A stretch of 64,000 nucleotides of DNA from Chlorops oryzae. Taxonomy: Eukaryota > Arthropoda > Insecta > Diptera > Chloropidae. The stretch is from assembly GCA_020466095.1 (NCBI GenBank), contig CM035807.1, forward strand, positions 32,066,212 to 32,130,211, written 5' to 3'. The position numbers were made by a program, and so were the translations under genes. Position 1 is the stretch's first letter, and each line of letters opens with the position of its first letter. Of the stretch, positions 22,850 to 35,231 are shown piece by piece. A model generated the notes under the pieces. That model worked only from the letters and a program-made list of their open reading frames with translations, did no database searches and was not told where the DNA came from.

Positions 22850-23490
22850 TCCCGCATTTCTTAGATTCATTTGGGACTCGAATTTCGAAGTCTCTTATTT
22901 TAAACATATTTCCTTCTCATTTCGGAGTAATATTTTTGAGCCGATTATTCATTTTTACATATTTTGGACTCCTTTCGGAGTCTCATAATTTCAATTATTT
23001 TAATTTTGCAATAATTTCGAACTTAACATTTCTGAGCCCCATATTTTTTTAAATTTCGGACTGAATTCGGATTCATTTCTCTCACATCATACTTCTTAAA
23101 AATTTCGGAGTCATTTCGGAGTCATTTGGACTTATATTTCTGAGACTCATATGTATATTTTTGGAAATTTCGGAGTCATTTCGGATTAATATTCCCGCGC
23201 CTCATGGTTTTTACAAATGTCGGAGTCATTTTGTACTAATATTTCTGCGTCCCATACTTTTAAAAATTTCTTAGTCATTTTGGACTAATATTTCTTAGCC
23301 TCATATTAGATTTTAAAATTCGGAGTCATTTTATAAAAATATTTCTGAGCCTCATATATAAAAAAAAAAAGTTTTGGACTCATTTCGGACCAATATTTCT
23401 GATCCTCATATTTTGTGAACAATTTCGGAGTCATTTCGGACTAATATTCCTGCGCCTCATACTTTTTAAAATTTTCGAAGTACATACTTT
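22850..23490 (+). repeat. Degenerate minisatellite, unit about 50-60 bp, about 11 units
   Basis: Units follow the pattern TTTCGGAGTCATTTCGGACT, then AATATTTCTGAGCCTCAT, then a T/A-rich spacer. Every unit has drifted, and some have lost the second TTTCGGA. An apparent 160-codon frame at 22506-22988 runs into the array, starts at TTG and has no internal Met, so I do not call it a gene. Confidence 0.8.
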
Positions 23491-23865
23491 TTAAAAGTCT
23501 CTGATTCATTTTTTTCAATTCCAGCCTCATTGCGTACACATAAATATGATCACTCCTAAAATGCCTGCCAGGAAGCCAAGATTAACTGATTCTTTAAGAG
23601 AAAAAAAAGAATGTTACGGAAAATGGCTTAGTTACTTATTTTAATAATTTTTTTATTTTATTTTAATTCAACATCACAAATATTTTGAGCATTTCTGGTT
23701 AAGTAAACATTTCGAATGGCACCAAGGTTGCCATTTTATTGCACACTTAAACTTCAACTTCAAACGCTCCAATAACCAGAAACCATGAAAACGTGCTTCT
23801 GCGAGTGACAAGAATTAATTACAACCACAACATCATCCATCAGCGGCCATGCTGACCGCGATGAT

Positions 23866-24189
23866 ATGTTGAAAAACAGCAGCAACAACAACTCATACTG
23901 GGCCCATGATACAAATCAAGCACTTGACCTCTTACTGAATGGTTTCACGCAAAGATGGGGTTGGAAAAAGAAACCCCGTTCGCGATTGCAAATGGCAGGA
24001 ACCTTCTTCCGCAGTGCGTCCTCACTCTATGAAAATGTGAAAATGAAAAATTATTTTAATTACTATAATGCTTTTACGATCCATGGCAATGTAAAGGGCA
24101 CTTCAATAATTGAGCCATTTAATAAAAGCTTTAAAAATTATGCCCTAAGGCTTTTAGCATTACACGATTATTGGTCCCCGGAACATTGA
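23866..24189 (+). CDS. Hypothetical ORF, 107 aa (low confidence)
   Basis: Not recognised. A real ATG opens a 107-codon frame with an Asn/Ser-rich start, a basic Trp-Lys-Lys-Lys-Pro-Arg-Ser-Arg patch at about residues 33-40, and an aromatic-rich middle. No signal peptide, membrane segment or domain is evident. Codon choice is mixed rather than clearly biased. The ORF ends shortly before long A/T-rich DNA. A chance frame is as likely as a gene. Confidence 0.2.
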   Translation: MLKNSSNNNSYWAHDTNQALDLLLNGFTQRWGWKKKPRSRLQMAGTFFRSASSLYENVKMKNYFNYYNAFTIHGNVKGTSIIEPFNKSFKNYALRLLALHDYWSPEH

Positions 24190-24194
24190 ACTCG

Positions 24195-25475
24195 CAAGAA
24201 AGGCTATTTTTATTTATGACTATTTTAAGTGAGCAATTAAGTAAAGTATCAAAAGAAAAAACCTACAGGCATTGGGATATTTATTGCATTCCTATGGGGG
24301 AATATATTAATTGTTTTATATGAAACCGAGGAGGTTATGGCTTACACTATTTACTGAATGCTGTAAAAGAATTTTCCACATGAAGGCACCACCAAAATAT
24401 TTGTAAGACCCCAAAACCATTTAAGAATTCCTTAATTTATAATCCGTAAGTTGCTCATAGGTAAATAAGTAAATGGATTTGTTGGCATTCATAAATACGC
24501 TTTCAAGCTTCATGCAACACGAAAGCTATCAAATTATTTTCAAAGACTAGCTTTATTCAAGCACATTTACGTTGTTGTTCGTGCTTTTCTTATTGGAATT
24601 TCCATCACTCTTCTTACTGCAACACATTTTATGATGTATGAAATTTAATGCTCTGTGTGCGATTTAAATTTACACGGTAGACTGAATTTTATATCCAAGG
24701 ATTTGTACCGAGATCCATCCAAATTGTGTACCTTATTTAAAGATAGCCATATAATGCAGTATATTGCTTGTAAGTAACGTTCTTTTGGCTTCAAAAAAAA
24801 AAAAGAAAGAAATAAAAAACCAACCTTAAATTACGAAATTTGTGCGGAAGGAAAAAGGAAAAGCAAGGAAATTTAATAACAGGAATATCCTGAAATATTT
24901 TGGTCAATTTTCATAATTAAGTCCAAGTAGATTTTTCCGCTTGCCTAAGTTCAAAGAAAATTTTATGACCCAAATATATGGAGGTACGTCTGCGGACACG
25001 GGGGATTGAGCGGAATAACAATGATAATAATAAGTTCTTTTGCTGCGGAAGTCATTGTCGACATCACCGCCATTTCCTGAGTCACGATTACAAAGCATCT
25101 CAAAGTAAAAAAAAACTATATTTTGGGAAGATGGCCGTTAGAAGATCTAAGACTGCGATTATTTGAATGCGCGCTTTTGTCTACGTTTATAAAAATTATT
25201 ACTAGGGAAACATAAAATATTTAAATTCAGCACCCAAAAGTATGCATTTAAATATTTCGAATATCTCTGATGGTCACAAATCTGTTCATTCTTGTAGTTT
25301 TGTTGATTTAATTACATTTTGGGAAGGGTTTTGCAAGATGTTCGGATTTCTTCAGAGCCATAGTTGAGCTCCGTTTGTAAAAGGCTTGAAATGATATTAT
25401 GTAATTCGTATTTAAGTATTCAAATGCATACCTTTAGGTGCTGAGTTTAAATATTTTCTGTTGATTTAATGATCA
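24195..25475. other. Stretch with no recognised gene
   Basis: A minus-strand frame at 24904-25098 has protein-like composition but no clear start or splice signals. No repeat boundaries were found. Confidence 0.4.
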
Positions 25476-25478
25476 CAA

Positions 25479-25727
25479 AGTGGTTCTGGGATAGCGTAGG
25501 CGATGCGTGCTATGCTCTTGGTCCCAGGGTCCAAGGTTCGATTCCTGGCAGAGGCGAAACGGAGTGTAATGTTCCAAGCCTAGCACTGGTTTTTCAAAAA
25601 GGGCTAGGGACACGCTACATAATAAGACATACACTCACACAAACACAAGAAAACCTCCTTAGTATCACAATTGGCCGATTAACGGCCTAAATGGCAGCCA
25701 CTTCAACCTACACAAAAAACAAAAATA
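25479..25727 (+). mobile_element. tRNA-derived SINE, about 250 bp
   Basis: The head contains a box A-like TAGCGTAGGCG (25492-25502) and a box B-like GGTTCGATTCC (25535-25545), spaced as in a tRNA gene. An unrelated body with GGCCGATTAACGGCC follows and ends in an A-rich tail (ACAAAAAACAAAAA). Box spacing plus tail is the standard plan of a pol III-transcribed SINE mobilised by a LINE partner. The flanking duplication is not clear, so the ends are approximate. Confidence 0.65.
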
Positions 25728-25739
25728 TATAACGCTGAC

Positions 25740-27045
25740 TTCGATTTACGTAAGGGTTGATTTAGACAAAGTTGAAAAGATTGTGATATGATTTTATCAT
25801 ATTTTCAAATTGGAAGCTAGTAAATTTTTAAATCTCCTCGGAGAATAAATATTATACAAGCCAGTCTAGACTTTAAGGACGAAAAATAATTTCCTATCGA
25901 AATTCGATGATGTCAGCAAAGCCCTAATGTACAAGCACAATTTCATCTTGTCCAATCTCCGACATGGTCAACAAGGACCGGCACATTCATGTATGCTGCT
26001 CTGTTCAATCGTCTCTGGCCGTAATCTTTTGAAAGTGGAAAAGTCTGGAATTCCAATCAATTCAGCATAACGACATGTCCACGCTTGGGAAATCCATGCA
26101 ACTAAGTAAGTCCGACTTGTAGAAATTGTCGTCTCATTCGATGTCAGACAGGCCAAAGAGATACACGTTAGCTAGCATTCGAGTACAAGGATGCCAAGGC
26201 ACAAGCAAAGATGTATGTGGGTTCGTGCTAAATGTTGAACAAAGTCACCAGAGGGCATCATTCGTTCGACTTCATTTAGCAGTTTGTTGTCCCCCATTCG
26301 GAACTGTTTGGGGGAAAGCACTACATGATGAATGAGTTCGCAAAGTTCACATCCACTTGAACTGGCACAGTTGCTGCTGCTGCTTTACTGATTTCTTTTG
26401 CTGAGTGTTCTCCGATGCAGACAAGCACCAACGTGCAGAGAACATTATACGGATGTTGTTGTAGTTAGCTGACCGAAGCGATGTCACCATACAAATGTAC
26501 TTTTTATTTAATAATTTCAATTTGCTATTAGATTACTTTTTGGCTAATGGATTAGATGGTTAAAAGAAAATCACTGTAAATAAATGGCTTGGACGTGATT
26601 TCGACAAAAACAAAAAATCTTCTTTCCCATAGTCTGATTTTTCTATCGTCTTCGTCTTGATAATCGAATTCCCTTCGGGAGTTATTCGTTTGATTTAATC
26701 ACTATATCTTTCCTCAGAATGCTTCCTATGGCTAAAAATTAATCGATTGGCTATCTGCTTGGACTTTGAAGTACACCATTTTGGTGTGACTTCAGTGACA
26801 GCTGCCCAGTGACCCTCATCGAACTTATTTCTGTGGAAATAGAAAGCATTTGAGTCATCGCTATCAATCTTTCTGTCTTTCAATCGATTTGATTAATGTT
26901 ATTCGATTTTCTTTTTCGCAATAAATTAGTTTGTCTTATGTAATCGAATGAATTGATTATACAGCGGTGTTGGTAACAATAGCAGTGCGATTAAATGCGA
27001 GTCTAGCACAACCTTTGAAATTTTGTTTATCGTTTTTAGTAGCTC
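25740..27045. other. Stretch with no recognised gene
   Basis: Contains a CTGCTGCTGCT run near 26371. Frames at 25968-26156 (minus) and 26126-26335 (plus) overlap, lack domains and are not called. Nothing else was seen. Confidence 0.4.
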
Positions 27046-27052
27046 ATAAGAA

Positions 27053-28089
27053 CAGTAGCGTAGCGAAGGGGAGGGTCCAAAGGGGCAGCCGCTCCGGGCG
27101 CCAAATCATATGGGCATTTCCACAGAAAGGTCTACTGGAAATGAAAATGCCCAGTTTTTTAAAACAATTTTTGGGTATGTACTATCATAGTAACACATCT
27201 GAATTCCACTATTTAAGAAGATTGGTGGTTATAGTCAGCCCTCATTTCTGTAAAACATAGGAAAAGGCCTATTTTGTTGTATTTGTATTTCTTAAATTAC
27301 CTTTAAAAGTGCTTTATCTATGAAATTTGGGCCATTTTAATAACCTGATCAATGGAAGTTATCGTCCTTAATAATACCATTCAGAAGAATCAACCAAAAC
27401 AACAACAACAAAAATTCTTTAACGAATAAGTTGATAATTATCTTCTAATTACGCAAGCTCAATTAAATATTGTTTTTGATAAAATTTGTTGTTGGCCCTT
27501 CTATTTATAATACCAGAATTTATGAATTAAAAGGAAAAAAGGTTAAAATAAAAGACTATTTTCATGACTAAAACCCTTTTGAAATTTTAGTAACGTAACG
27601 CCAGGTAACGTAACGCCAGGTCATTAAGGCCAATAAAAAACGAACGACAAACGATTTTACAATTTTAAAACTTGGAAAATGAACTCTTATATTTTCCAAT
27701 CTTATTGCTATAAGTTTAATACGAAAAGTTTTGCGAAATTAGCAGAGTTTTGCATTCTTGTAATCTAAGTCAAAAACCCACTTCTGTTTTTCGTAACGTA
27801 ACGCTAGGACACTTTTTTGCTTCAATAATCAAATCCTTATGGTCTATTGGTCTAATTTTTTTACTGAACATAGTGCTACTTTATTAGTATGCAAATATTA
27901 AAAAACTTTTTTTAAATTTGCAATTCTTCATTTAAAAAAAATTTTGTTTTTCGTTCGAATGTCACGTCACGTCAAAATGGAAATGCCCATATTTCAATTT
28001 TTATGAAGCTATTTTTATTGAGGCCGGTTGGAGGGAGCGGCGCTTCGTGCATTGTTCCCCGGGCGCCGAAATGTCTCACTACGCCACTG
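27053..28089. mobile_element. hAT-type non-autonomous element, 1,037 bp
   Basis: Termini CAGTAGCGTAGCGAAGGGG (left) and CAGTGGCGTAGTGAGACAT (right, reversed). Each is followed by a GGGCGCC block and, further in, by GGGCATTTCC. Flanks CATAAGAA (27045-27052) and CATAAGGA (28090-28097) match 7 of 8, giving an 8-bp TSD. Inside, GTAACGTAACGCCAG is tandem at about 27590-27620 and recurs as GTAACGTAACGCTAGG at 27793-27808. No transposase is encoded. Confidence 0.8.
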
Positions 28090-28099
28090 CATAAGGACA

Positions 28100-30720
28100 G
28101 TAGTAATTTTAGAAAACTTAAAGCAGGATTTTTGAAACAACATTCCAGAATTGAATCATTTAAGTCCGCTTAGTGCTTTGTACGTATTTGCTCTGAGTAA
28201 TCTTGCATGGCGATCCAATGATACAATGGATGGCGATTTGCCTTGAGGTAGTGCAATCCTTCGTCGTGCCTTGGCTGTTGTAATCGTTTGCTTAAGGTAA
28301 TTGTCTTGACCTGTTTTACGATATCAACAGCAAATTGACATTATGATTGATTGAATATATAATATATAAAGTGACATCGTCCCTAGTAAGAAAACAATAA
28401 TCCTATACCATTTTATTATGCCCCATACTTTATGAATTCAAATATTTATATGTTTGTTAAATATTGAGCTAGGATATTATTCGAAATAAATACGAAGGAC
28501 TTTTTCATTACATAAAAAATTTCATTCTTTTGTTCTTTAAAAAAAAACCAAGACCTCAGCAAACGACCCACTTCATTCCATAAACGTCCCTGTGTGAAAT
28601 TGAGTTTTGAATGTATTTACGTTTTCCAGTATAACAATGAGTTCCACAGTCCATATCTTTGAAAAAAAGTGAAGTTATATAAATCTTGCCTTTACAAAGC
28701 AGAAAAAAAATAATTAAAAAAAAACAACTGAACATTGCCTCTATTCAAGGGAACCAAAGAAAAGATTGCCGTATAGAAGAAAAGCGTCACCATTGTTATT
28801 ATTTCTAGCTTTCACTTTTTCACTTCCTGCTCACTTTAGTCTGATATGAAAGTGACCGTTAAGTATTTCAAAGCATCAATTTTTTTTCTTTTTTTGGGAG
28901 ACTAGACATATGAAGCAATGTCCATGACAACACTCAGAAATAAACTGGCACCATTAAAAAAAAACAGCAAAGCAATTGCGAATGTACCAACATTTTCAAC
29001 ATGACTTTTTGTTTTTGAGACCTTTCGGGAAATAATGACCTTAACACACACAGCTTACATACAAATACAGCCTACAGCAGTAACACATACACATAAAACT
29101 AACATCAACCTTGCAATAAGTTCTATCACACTTTGAGCTGAATGGCATTGAACGGGCGTATGAACAATGCACCTCCCAACATTGCTCATACGCAGTGTAG
29201 TGCCAAGTCTAATGAGAATTCTCTTTTTCTTTTCATAGAAAATTTTTGTGTTAATTACTTGATCCCTCATAGTTCTTATGTTTAACTTAAACAACGTGTC
29301 TGACGTCGATTTTCATAATTTTAATTTGATTTTTATTTTCATCCGAATTTTCGGTTGCCATCTTCAGGGATTTGTTGGTTTAAACATCGTCCGATTTTCC
29401 AATTAAAATTAAGCCAATGTGTGAATTATATATACATATTTGAAATATTTATTCAAACTATCGTTTTTCCCTTTTTTGGTTTATATATTTAGTTTAAGTG
29501 TATTTGTAATGCGCAATTTAATTTTAAAGCAATAACTTAAGTATACCCAAACCCTAACTCAAATGATTCGATACGAAAGACTTTACGCAAGAAAATCGTT
29601 ATTTGAGCAGCTTAAGTGTTATATAGATTTTGGTTGAAATGACCCTAATTAAGCTCAATTTATTACCAGCACTTAAACAAATGAAAGGATTCAAAGTGTG
29701 GAGCGGAAAATCGAATTGATACAATTTAAACATGTGCCTTACATTAGCATTTCTATTAGTCTTAATAGCTATTTCGTTGAATCGAGTCTCGTAAATGTGT
29801 GAATAGAATATTTCGGAAAAGGAAAATTTACATTTTACCATTTACGATTATTACTTTTGCATTTCATTCGCACCATGATGGCTTGGCAATAAAAGAGGCT
29901 ATGGCACAAAACACACATTACGATGAACATTCCAGCATTTGTGTGTGTGTGTGTGTATTTATACCAAAAATTTCCTTCAACTTTAAATTAAGAACCAAAT
30001 CTTGGGCTTATACAACCGTCTGTATGTATGTACATGTGAAATCTACTATCCACTTTGCATAGACAAGTTGTAATAGAAACATTTCAAACTGAAAATCCTC
30101 AATTTCCGAAGTGCTTAGACCGCAAAAATGTTCTTCGAAAAGGTGAATCAAAGTACAACACAGCCCCAACATTTACGTAACAAATGTATATAACATAATC
30201 TCAGCACATTTCTCTGCTCTGAACAAATTTTGTGGTGCTATTTCCATTTTAGATATTCCCGCAAAATGAAAGTAGATTTGAGAAGAGTAGTGTTTTCTTA
30301 TGCTCATCATTATCATAGTCATCATCCGTATAACAGCACTGTATACCTACTCATTTTGAGATGTTAATGCCACGTAATGCTCCAGCAGTGGCTAGTTGTG
30401 TTTTTGTTTCGTACCAACAACAACAACAAAAGCAACAAACACAAACACAATTCAAGGAGCAAACCACATTCACCAAAGCTCGCTTTGAGAGATGAAATCA
30501 GTGGAATTTAAGTGCGATTAATAGGGGGAGTTGAACCGCGGCATAAAACACCCGAATACATTATCCACTTTTCCAAAATTCAAGCGAGTTCAAAATTAAA
30601 ATAATTTAAGCATTTAAAGTGCTCTCGTTTAATATTATTTGCGAACAGTTTGGTGGTCGAAATAAAAAAAACTCCTGCATATTTTTAGGAGCTCCATTTT
30701 ACGTTTGATGCTTTTGAGAT
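28100..30720. other. AT-rich stretch with no recognised gene
   Basis: Holds a GT-repeat at 29938-29957 and an ACAACAACAAAAGCAACAAA tract near 30417. No coding exon or element ends were found. Confidence 0.45.
29938..29957 (+). repeat. TG dinucleotide microsatellite
   Basis: About nine TG units in a row. Confidence 0.85.
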
Positions 30721-30752
30721 ATTATAATAGTGCGGGAGCTAGCACGTGTTTT

Positions 30753-31054
30753 ACCCTCCTCATAAGCGCCGCATTCCAAATGTATCTTAAAAGACGGGGT
30801 TTTACTCGTACATCACAAAAATCGTTTGCTGCCACCTCAGAGAGGTGGCATAAGGGGCGCAAATCGACCCCCAATGGGTGAAAAAATGGCCAAAAAAGCG
30901 CGATCTGCGCCGCGGTTGAAATTTTGCTGAGTGGTAGATAAATGGCTAACTAAGCGAATAATCATTTGCTGCCACCTGTGGGAGGTGGCTTAGTCTTGCT
31001 GCCAGTCGATTGAAGTTGCAAAATTTAGGGGTCAACCCTCCTCATAAGCGCCGC
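30753..31054. repeat. Direct repeat enclosing two GCCACCT hairpins
   Basis: ACCCTCCTCATAAGCGCCGC occurs at 30753-30772 and again, unchanged, at 31035-31054. Between them are two hairpins. At 30830-30850, TGCCACCTC pairs perfectly with GAGGTGGCA around an AGA loop. At 30971-30989, GCCACCT pairs with AGGTGGC around five bases. Both hairpins are preceded by TTTGC. The unit is GC-rich compared with its surroundings. I cannot assign it to a family; it may be part of a larger element or a structured non-coding RNA. Confidence 0.6.
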
Positions 31055-31112
31055 GCTTGAAAATTTGGATTCAGTTAGGGAATATACTCACTAACACGAA
31101 AATCATAATAAC

Positions 31113-31286
31113 CAGGGCTCGGTTTTTGTCGACTTGTATAAATTTAAAGCATACTTTATGGAGTAAAAATTTTGTTCAATTCACATAAAGTTAGGATTCA
31201 AATTATTCGCAAAATGTTGGTATGAAAAAATTTTGCCCCATAAAGTATGCTTTAAATTTATAAAAGTCATTAAAATCCGAGGCCTG
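31113..31286. mobile_element. hAT-type MITE, 174 bp, exact 8-bp TSD
   Basis: Left end CAGGGCTCGG and right end, in reverse, CAGGCCTCGG. Inner arms ATAAATTTAAAGCATACTTT and its complement are perfect. ATAATAAC flanks both sides (31105-31112 and 31287-31294). The central spacer is about 55 bp and A/T-rich. Confidence 0.85.
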
Positions 31287-31294
31287 ATAATAAC

Positions 31295-34200
31295 TCAAAC
31301 TTTTTTCGGTAACTTAACAGATTGATAGAACTTGAAATATTTTCATGAAAAATTGAACCGTTCACTTTGAAAGTGGCGTAACTCCATTTTTCTATTTTAC
31401 GGCTCTAGACGGATTTGAGGGAAAATTGAAGGCCGTTGGTTAATTTAGTTTTTGGATTCGTGTTAAGCTCACCCGTTCTAAAGACTTCGCAGTTTTACTG
31501 GGTGGTGGCGGGTGCTGGCTAATGGACACCCAAGTAACAAAAATGTTTATTATCATAACTTAAAGAAGTAGTGAAGAAGGCTACAAAAGGTTTGCACTCC
31601 GTCTTTAAGACATATTAAAATCCAAATTAAGTGCAAAAGGGCCCATGTGGGCGGTCCGATAGAAGAAATTGAGAAGCGTATTTCTATCTTAATTGCCACT
31701 TAAATAGGAAAGCGAAGTTTCAAGTTCTAGTTTCTATCTTCTTAAAGGCTTCTTAACTCCAGCACAGCTTATAAGTTTATAAAAACATTCTCTATCTCTT
31801 TTTATCCCATTGATTTAAATACTAATGATAAAATGAAAACGAAAACATAATTCGCAGAGGGTGTTGGTTCTGTCTAAAATTTTATTGACAAGATATTTGT
31901 GTTCATCAATGCTATGATTAAAATAAGTGACTTTGGTTTTTGTTCGTTACGCCAAATTGAAGCGATTTTACAAACGCAATGACTTTTTCGGTGAAATTAC
32001 ACCTGCTACCCCCTTCAAAATTCACGCGCCTTCATAATTGTTTGAATTGATGAAATATTTTTGTAAAACAATTACGCTGAAATCAATGCGCTGGTGCTTA
32101 AAAATGTGTTTTTATGTGGGGTTTTAGTATATACTTTTCTTTAGTCAAATAATTTGCAAAGATTAACTCGTAAGCATTTTAAATTTCGTACAATCGTAAG
32201 TATTGCTGCAAATTAGAAGGAATACAAATATAATAATTTGATTAGGAAAAGTTTAACATCCGAGCGTACACCATTCCCTTCGGTGGTCGACACCGGACTG
32301 AAATGCAGGGTGGCCATAATTTTTTTCCATTTTGACAGCACACGTTGATGAAAAACACTTTACTAATTTAAGTACGATATTCGAAGTATTAAATACGTCC
32401 CATCATACCGATTTAATGCTTCGAATATGGCTACTAATTTCAGAACCATCTAAGACTGCTTTAAGAAGGATATTAAATACCAATTTAAAACCAAAGTGAC
32501 AGCTCTACTTTAAATCCGATCTAAGTGACATTAAAGAAGGGAGGATTCAAATACCAAAAACTGATCATATTAAGTGTGAATAAAGAAATGAAATACCGAA
32601 TGAATACCACATTTTGCTACTTGGGCATGCACCACTTAATATCTCGAAAAAGAAAAAACTCTCAAAGTAAACGGTCCAATTCATTAAATTTATATTTAAG
32701 GGGAAAATTGAACAATTTCTGTTGATATTAATTAATCCCTTTCATATTTGATGAGTTGAAAATATTTTTTTATATTGTAAAGGATGAAAGAATTTAATAA
32801 AAGTTGAAGCGTTTTTAAGAATTTTTTATGATTTAATTGATTGAACATACCCGTGAGAAAGCCAAAAAATTCCTGTGTTGCTTCAGCTGCAGATTCCCTT
32901 AAACACAGACGATCGCGCATTGGTATTTCTCCCAGTTAATGGAATTTAAGAAAAAATCTTAACAAATACATAAACTCGATATTCATCGAAAATTTCAATA
33001 AATAAGATAAAAGAAAATTAAAAGAACAAATGATTTTCCAAAAGAGCAAATTCAAATTGAAAACCTTGTCAATCATTCGCTGCTCATTTGAATATTTAAT
33101 CAATTATTTGTTTTGCACTCTTTGTTATTTTGACGGCCTGGCAATGACAGGCATTTGAAGGCTACCGCTTCGTGAGAATAATTTATGGCCATGGGAGAGA
33201 GGCGCCGAGGCAAAACTCTTTATTTCGAATGGTTTTAAGGCATTGCGAAAATTTTTAAACGTCTTTCTTTTCCATTCCTCGCATTTCGGATGGAATTTGA
33301 ACACCAAAAAAGGATAAAATACCGCCTCTGCATCCGCCTGTGGGATGACAAAAAGAAAACTTTCGAATTGTCAATGAAATATGTTATGCGTCTATTTATT
33401 TGTTCTAAGTAATCAATTGTGAATAAAATCAAATATTTTATTTATCAAATTAAAGTCTGAATTGTTCTAAATCGTTTCCTTTCTATAGCTTTCTATATTT
33501 TTTATATTTATGGTTTCCACAATTCCCACAGTTTCAGGCATATGCTCCCTTGCAGCATTTTCTAATTCCAAAATATCTCTTCGAACCTTTGAGGTATTTT
33601 TTTTTTATTGCTTGAATTATTGTTCTACTTTCGTCCAATGAATACAAAACCGAAATTTTCCTGTTTTTCAATAAATAAAACGTATTTAGATTGGCCAAAC
33701 AATCGTTGTACGACGCATCTGAGTGTGAATAAAATTTGCCATTTGGCAGAGTAAATATCGGCCGACGTTTTCTATAAATTTTTTAAACAAAGCTCATAAA
33801 ATATTCAACACACAATTTTCCTCTTTATTTACGTTTATTATTATTCTTTTATTTTTTCAGCTTTCGTTTTTATTCATTATGTCTCAGTTGGGTGAATTCC
33901 TTCCACCTTAAACACTGAAGGACATTCAAATGAACTTTTTTTGAAGAATTCTTGTGTCCATCTTTAGGCTATCACAGCTTTTGGTACAATTTCAATGCAT
34001 AGACTTCGTCAAGAAATGCTCTTCTTTAAATTATGATTTGGTGTGCTTTAAAAGAATAAGACAGTAATGAGAAAAGCTAGAAAGAGAAGATCGCAAAAAA
34101 AGGCAGAGCATTAAGTAAATACCTTTTTGGTATTTCTTGACTGGAATAGTCATAATTCCATTCCATTTGCAGATGACAATGTAAACAATTTCAGAAATGA

Positions 34201-34325
34201 ATGTCGCAGAAAGTTGGATGGCGAATACGGGAATCGTTTTGAAAGATGAGCTTATATCACAAAAGCAAAAGGGAGAGTCCAGAGGGAAAGTTGAAATAAA
34301 GGAACAAAAAAAAATTTCGTTTTTC
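31295..34325. other. TE-poor AT-rich stretch with no recognised gene
   Basis: A lone CAGGGTGGCCATAATTTTT at about 32306 looks like one hAT terminus without a partner. No coding exon could be supported. Confidence 0.4.
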
Positions 34326-34331
34326 CTCTAG

Positions 34332-34481
34332 ATCAAACATAAGCTTCCACAAAGCCACTTAAAAAAAGCTTTTAATTTAAAGACAACAATGTCTGGCGTA
34401 CCTGGAGTCTCGCAGAATATGGCCGAGGTAATGAAAAATGAACAAGAGGAACGGTTCAAGGGTTCGAATGAAGAAGGCCCG
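34332..34481 (+). CDS. Candidate first coding exon (57-nt leader, 31 codons)
   Basis: Not recognised by sequence, but it is the best exon-like signal in the window. TTTTTCCTCTAG immediately upstream is a good splice acceptor. An ATG at 34389 lies in ACAACAATG, close to the fly translation-start consensus. The next 31 codons use a protein-like mix (Met-Ser-Gly-Val-Pro-Gly, then a hydrophilic, Glu-rich tail ending Asn-Glu-Glu-Gly-Pro). They are followed directly by the donor GGTAAGAAT with the intron starting at 34482, in phase 0. Without splicing the frame stops 13 codons later. It could be the start of an isoform of a large gene whose other exons lie outside the window. Confidence 0.35.
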
Positions 34482-34484
34482 GTA

Positions 34485-35230
34485 AGAATTTCCATAATAA
34501 GAGAATTCATTAAGTTTCGTTAGAGCTAAACCTCACACCGATCGGCCGCTATTGATCACCGAAACGATTTTTGTTCTTCGCCTTGCAACAATTCCATGAA
34601 TGTTGAGCTCACTGAAGCCCAGTTAAGTCTCCGAATTCTTCCCTGCCAAGGTACCTACTTCGTTTTTTATGTCCCCAATGCATATACACCTATTCCATTT
34701 CACTTCATCCCAAAGCAAGTAATCCTATTGGCTTAGCTTTGCATGTGAGCTTACAAAACCGAGCAATGAATTCAGCCGGTATTCTACACGCTGCTTTGTG
34801 GACGGGAATGGACCACAACTCAGGACAGCAGAAGAGCGGACTCACAGAACACCCAACAAGACCAAAAAAAAAAAAAAGCTGTGCATTCGGCATTCAACAC
34901 GTGTGCAATGTTATCCTGCCGGACAATGTTAGCTTCAAGCTGTTGAAATTCGCAATTTAAACTCTGGACTTTCAAGAAGAGTTGCTCAATTTAATTGATG
35001 ATTCCATGTTTCGTCCGCCTGATTTACTAAACAAATTTAAGTGCAGCTCAGACAGTTCACAGCGTCTACACGAAATTCTGCATAGTCTTGCGATGGCTTC
35101 CATTGAGTGGATTCGCTCATTTTGGGACAGATAAAGCACTCGCTCGAGCTGTAATTTTTTATCTCCTTCGCTTGTGCGGCTCTTTGGAGTTTAATTCCAT
35201 TCGAAAACACGAGCAACCAGTCTCTCCTCA
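34485..35230. other. Stretch with no recognised gene
   Basis: No downstream partner exon for 34332-34481 was identified on the plus strand. An A run lies at 34864-34876. Confidence 0.4.
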
Positions 35231-35231
35231 T

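Noticed and set aside
22506..22988. 160-codon open frame on the plus strand
   Set aside because: It begins at TTG, contains no ATG, and runs into a degenerate tandem array.
32306..32330. CAGGGTGGCCATAATTTTT as a hAT terminus
   Set aside because: No matching inverted end or duplicated octamer was found nearby.
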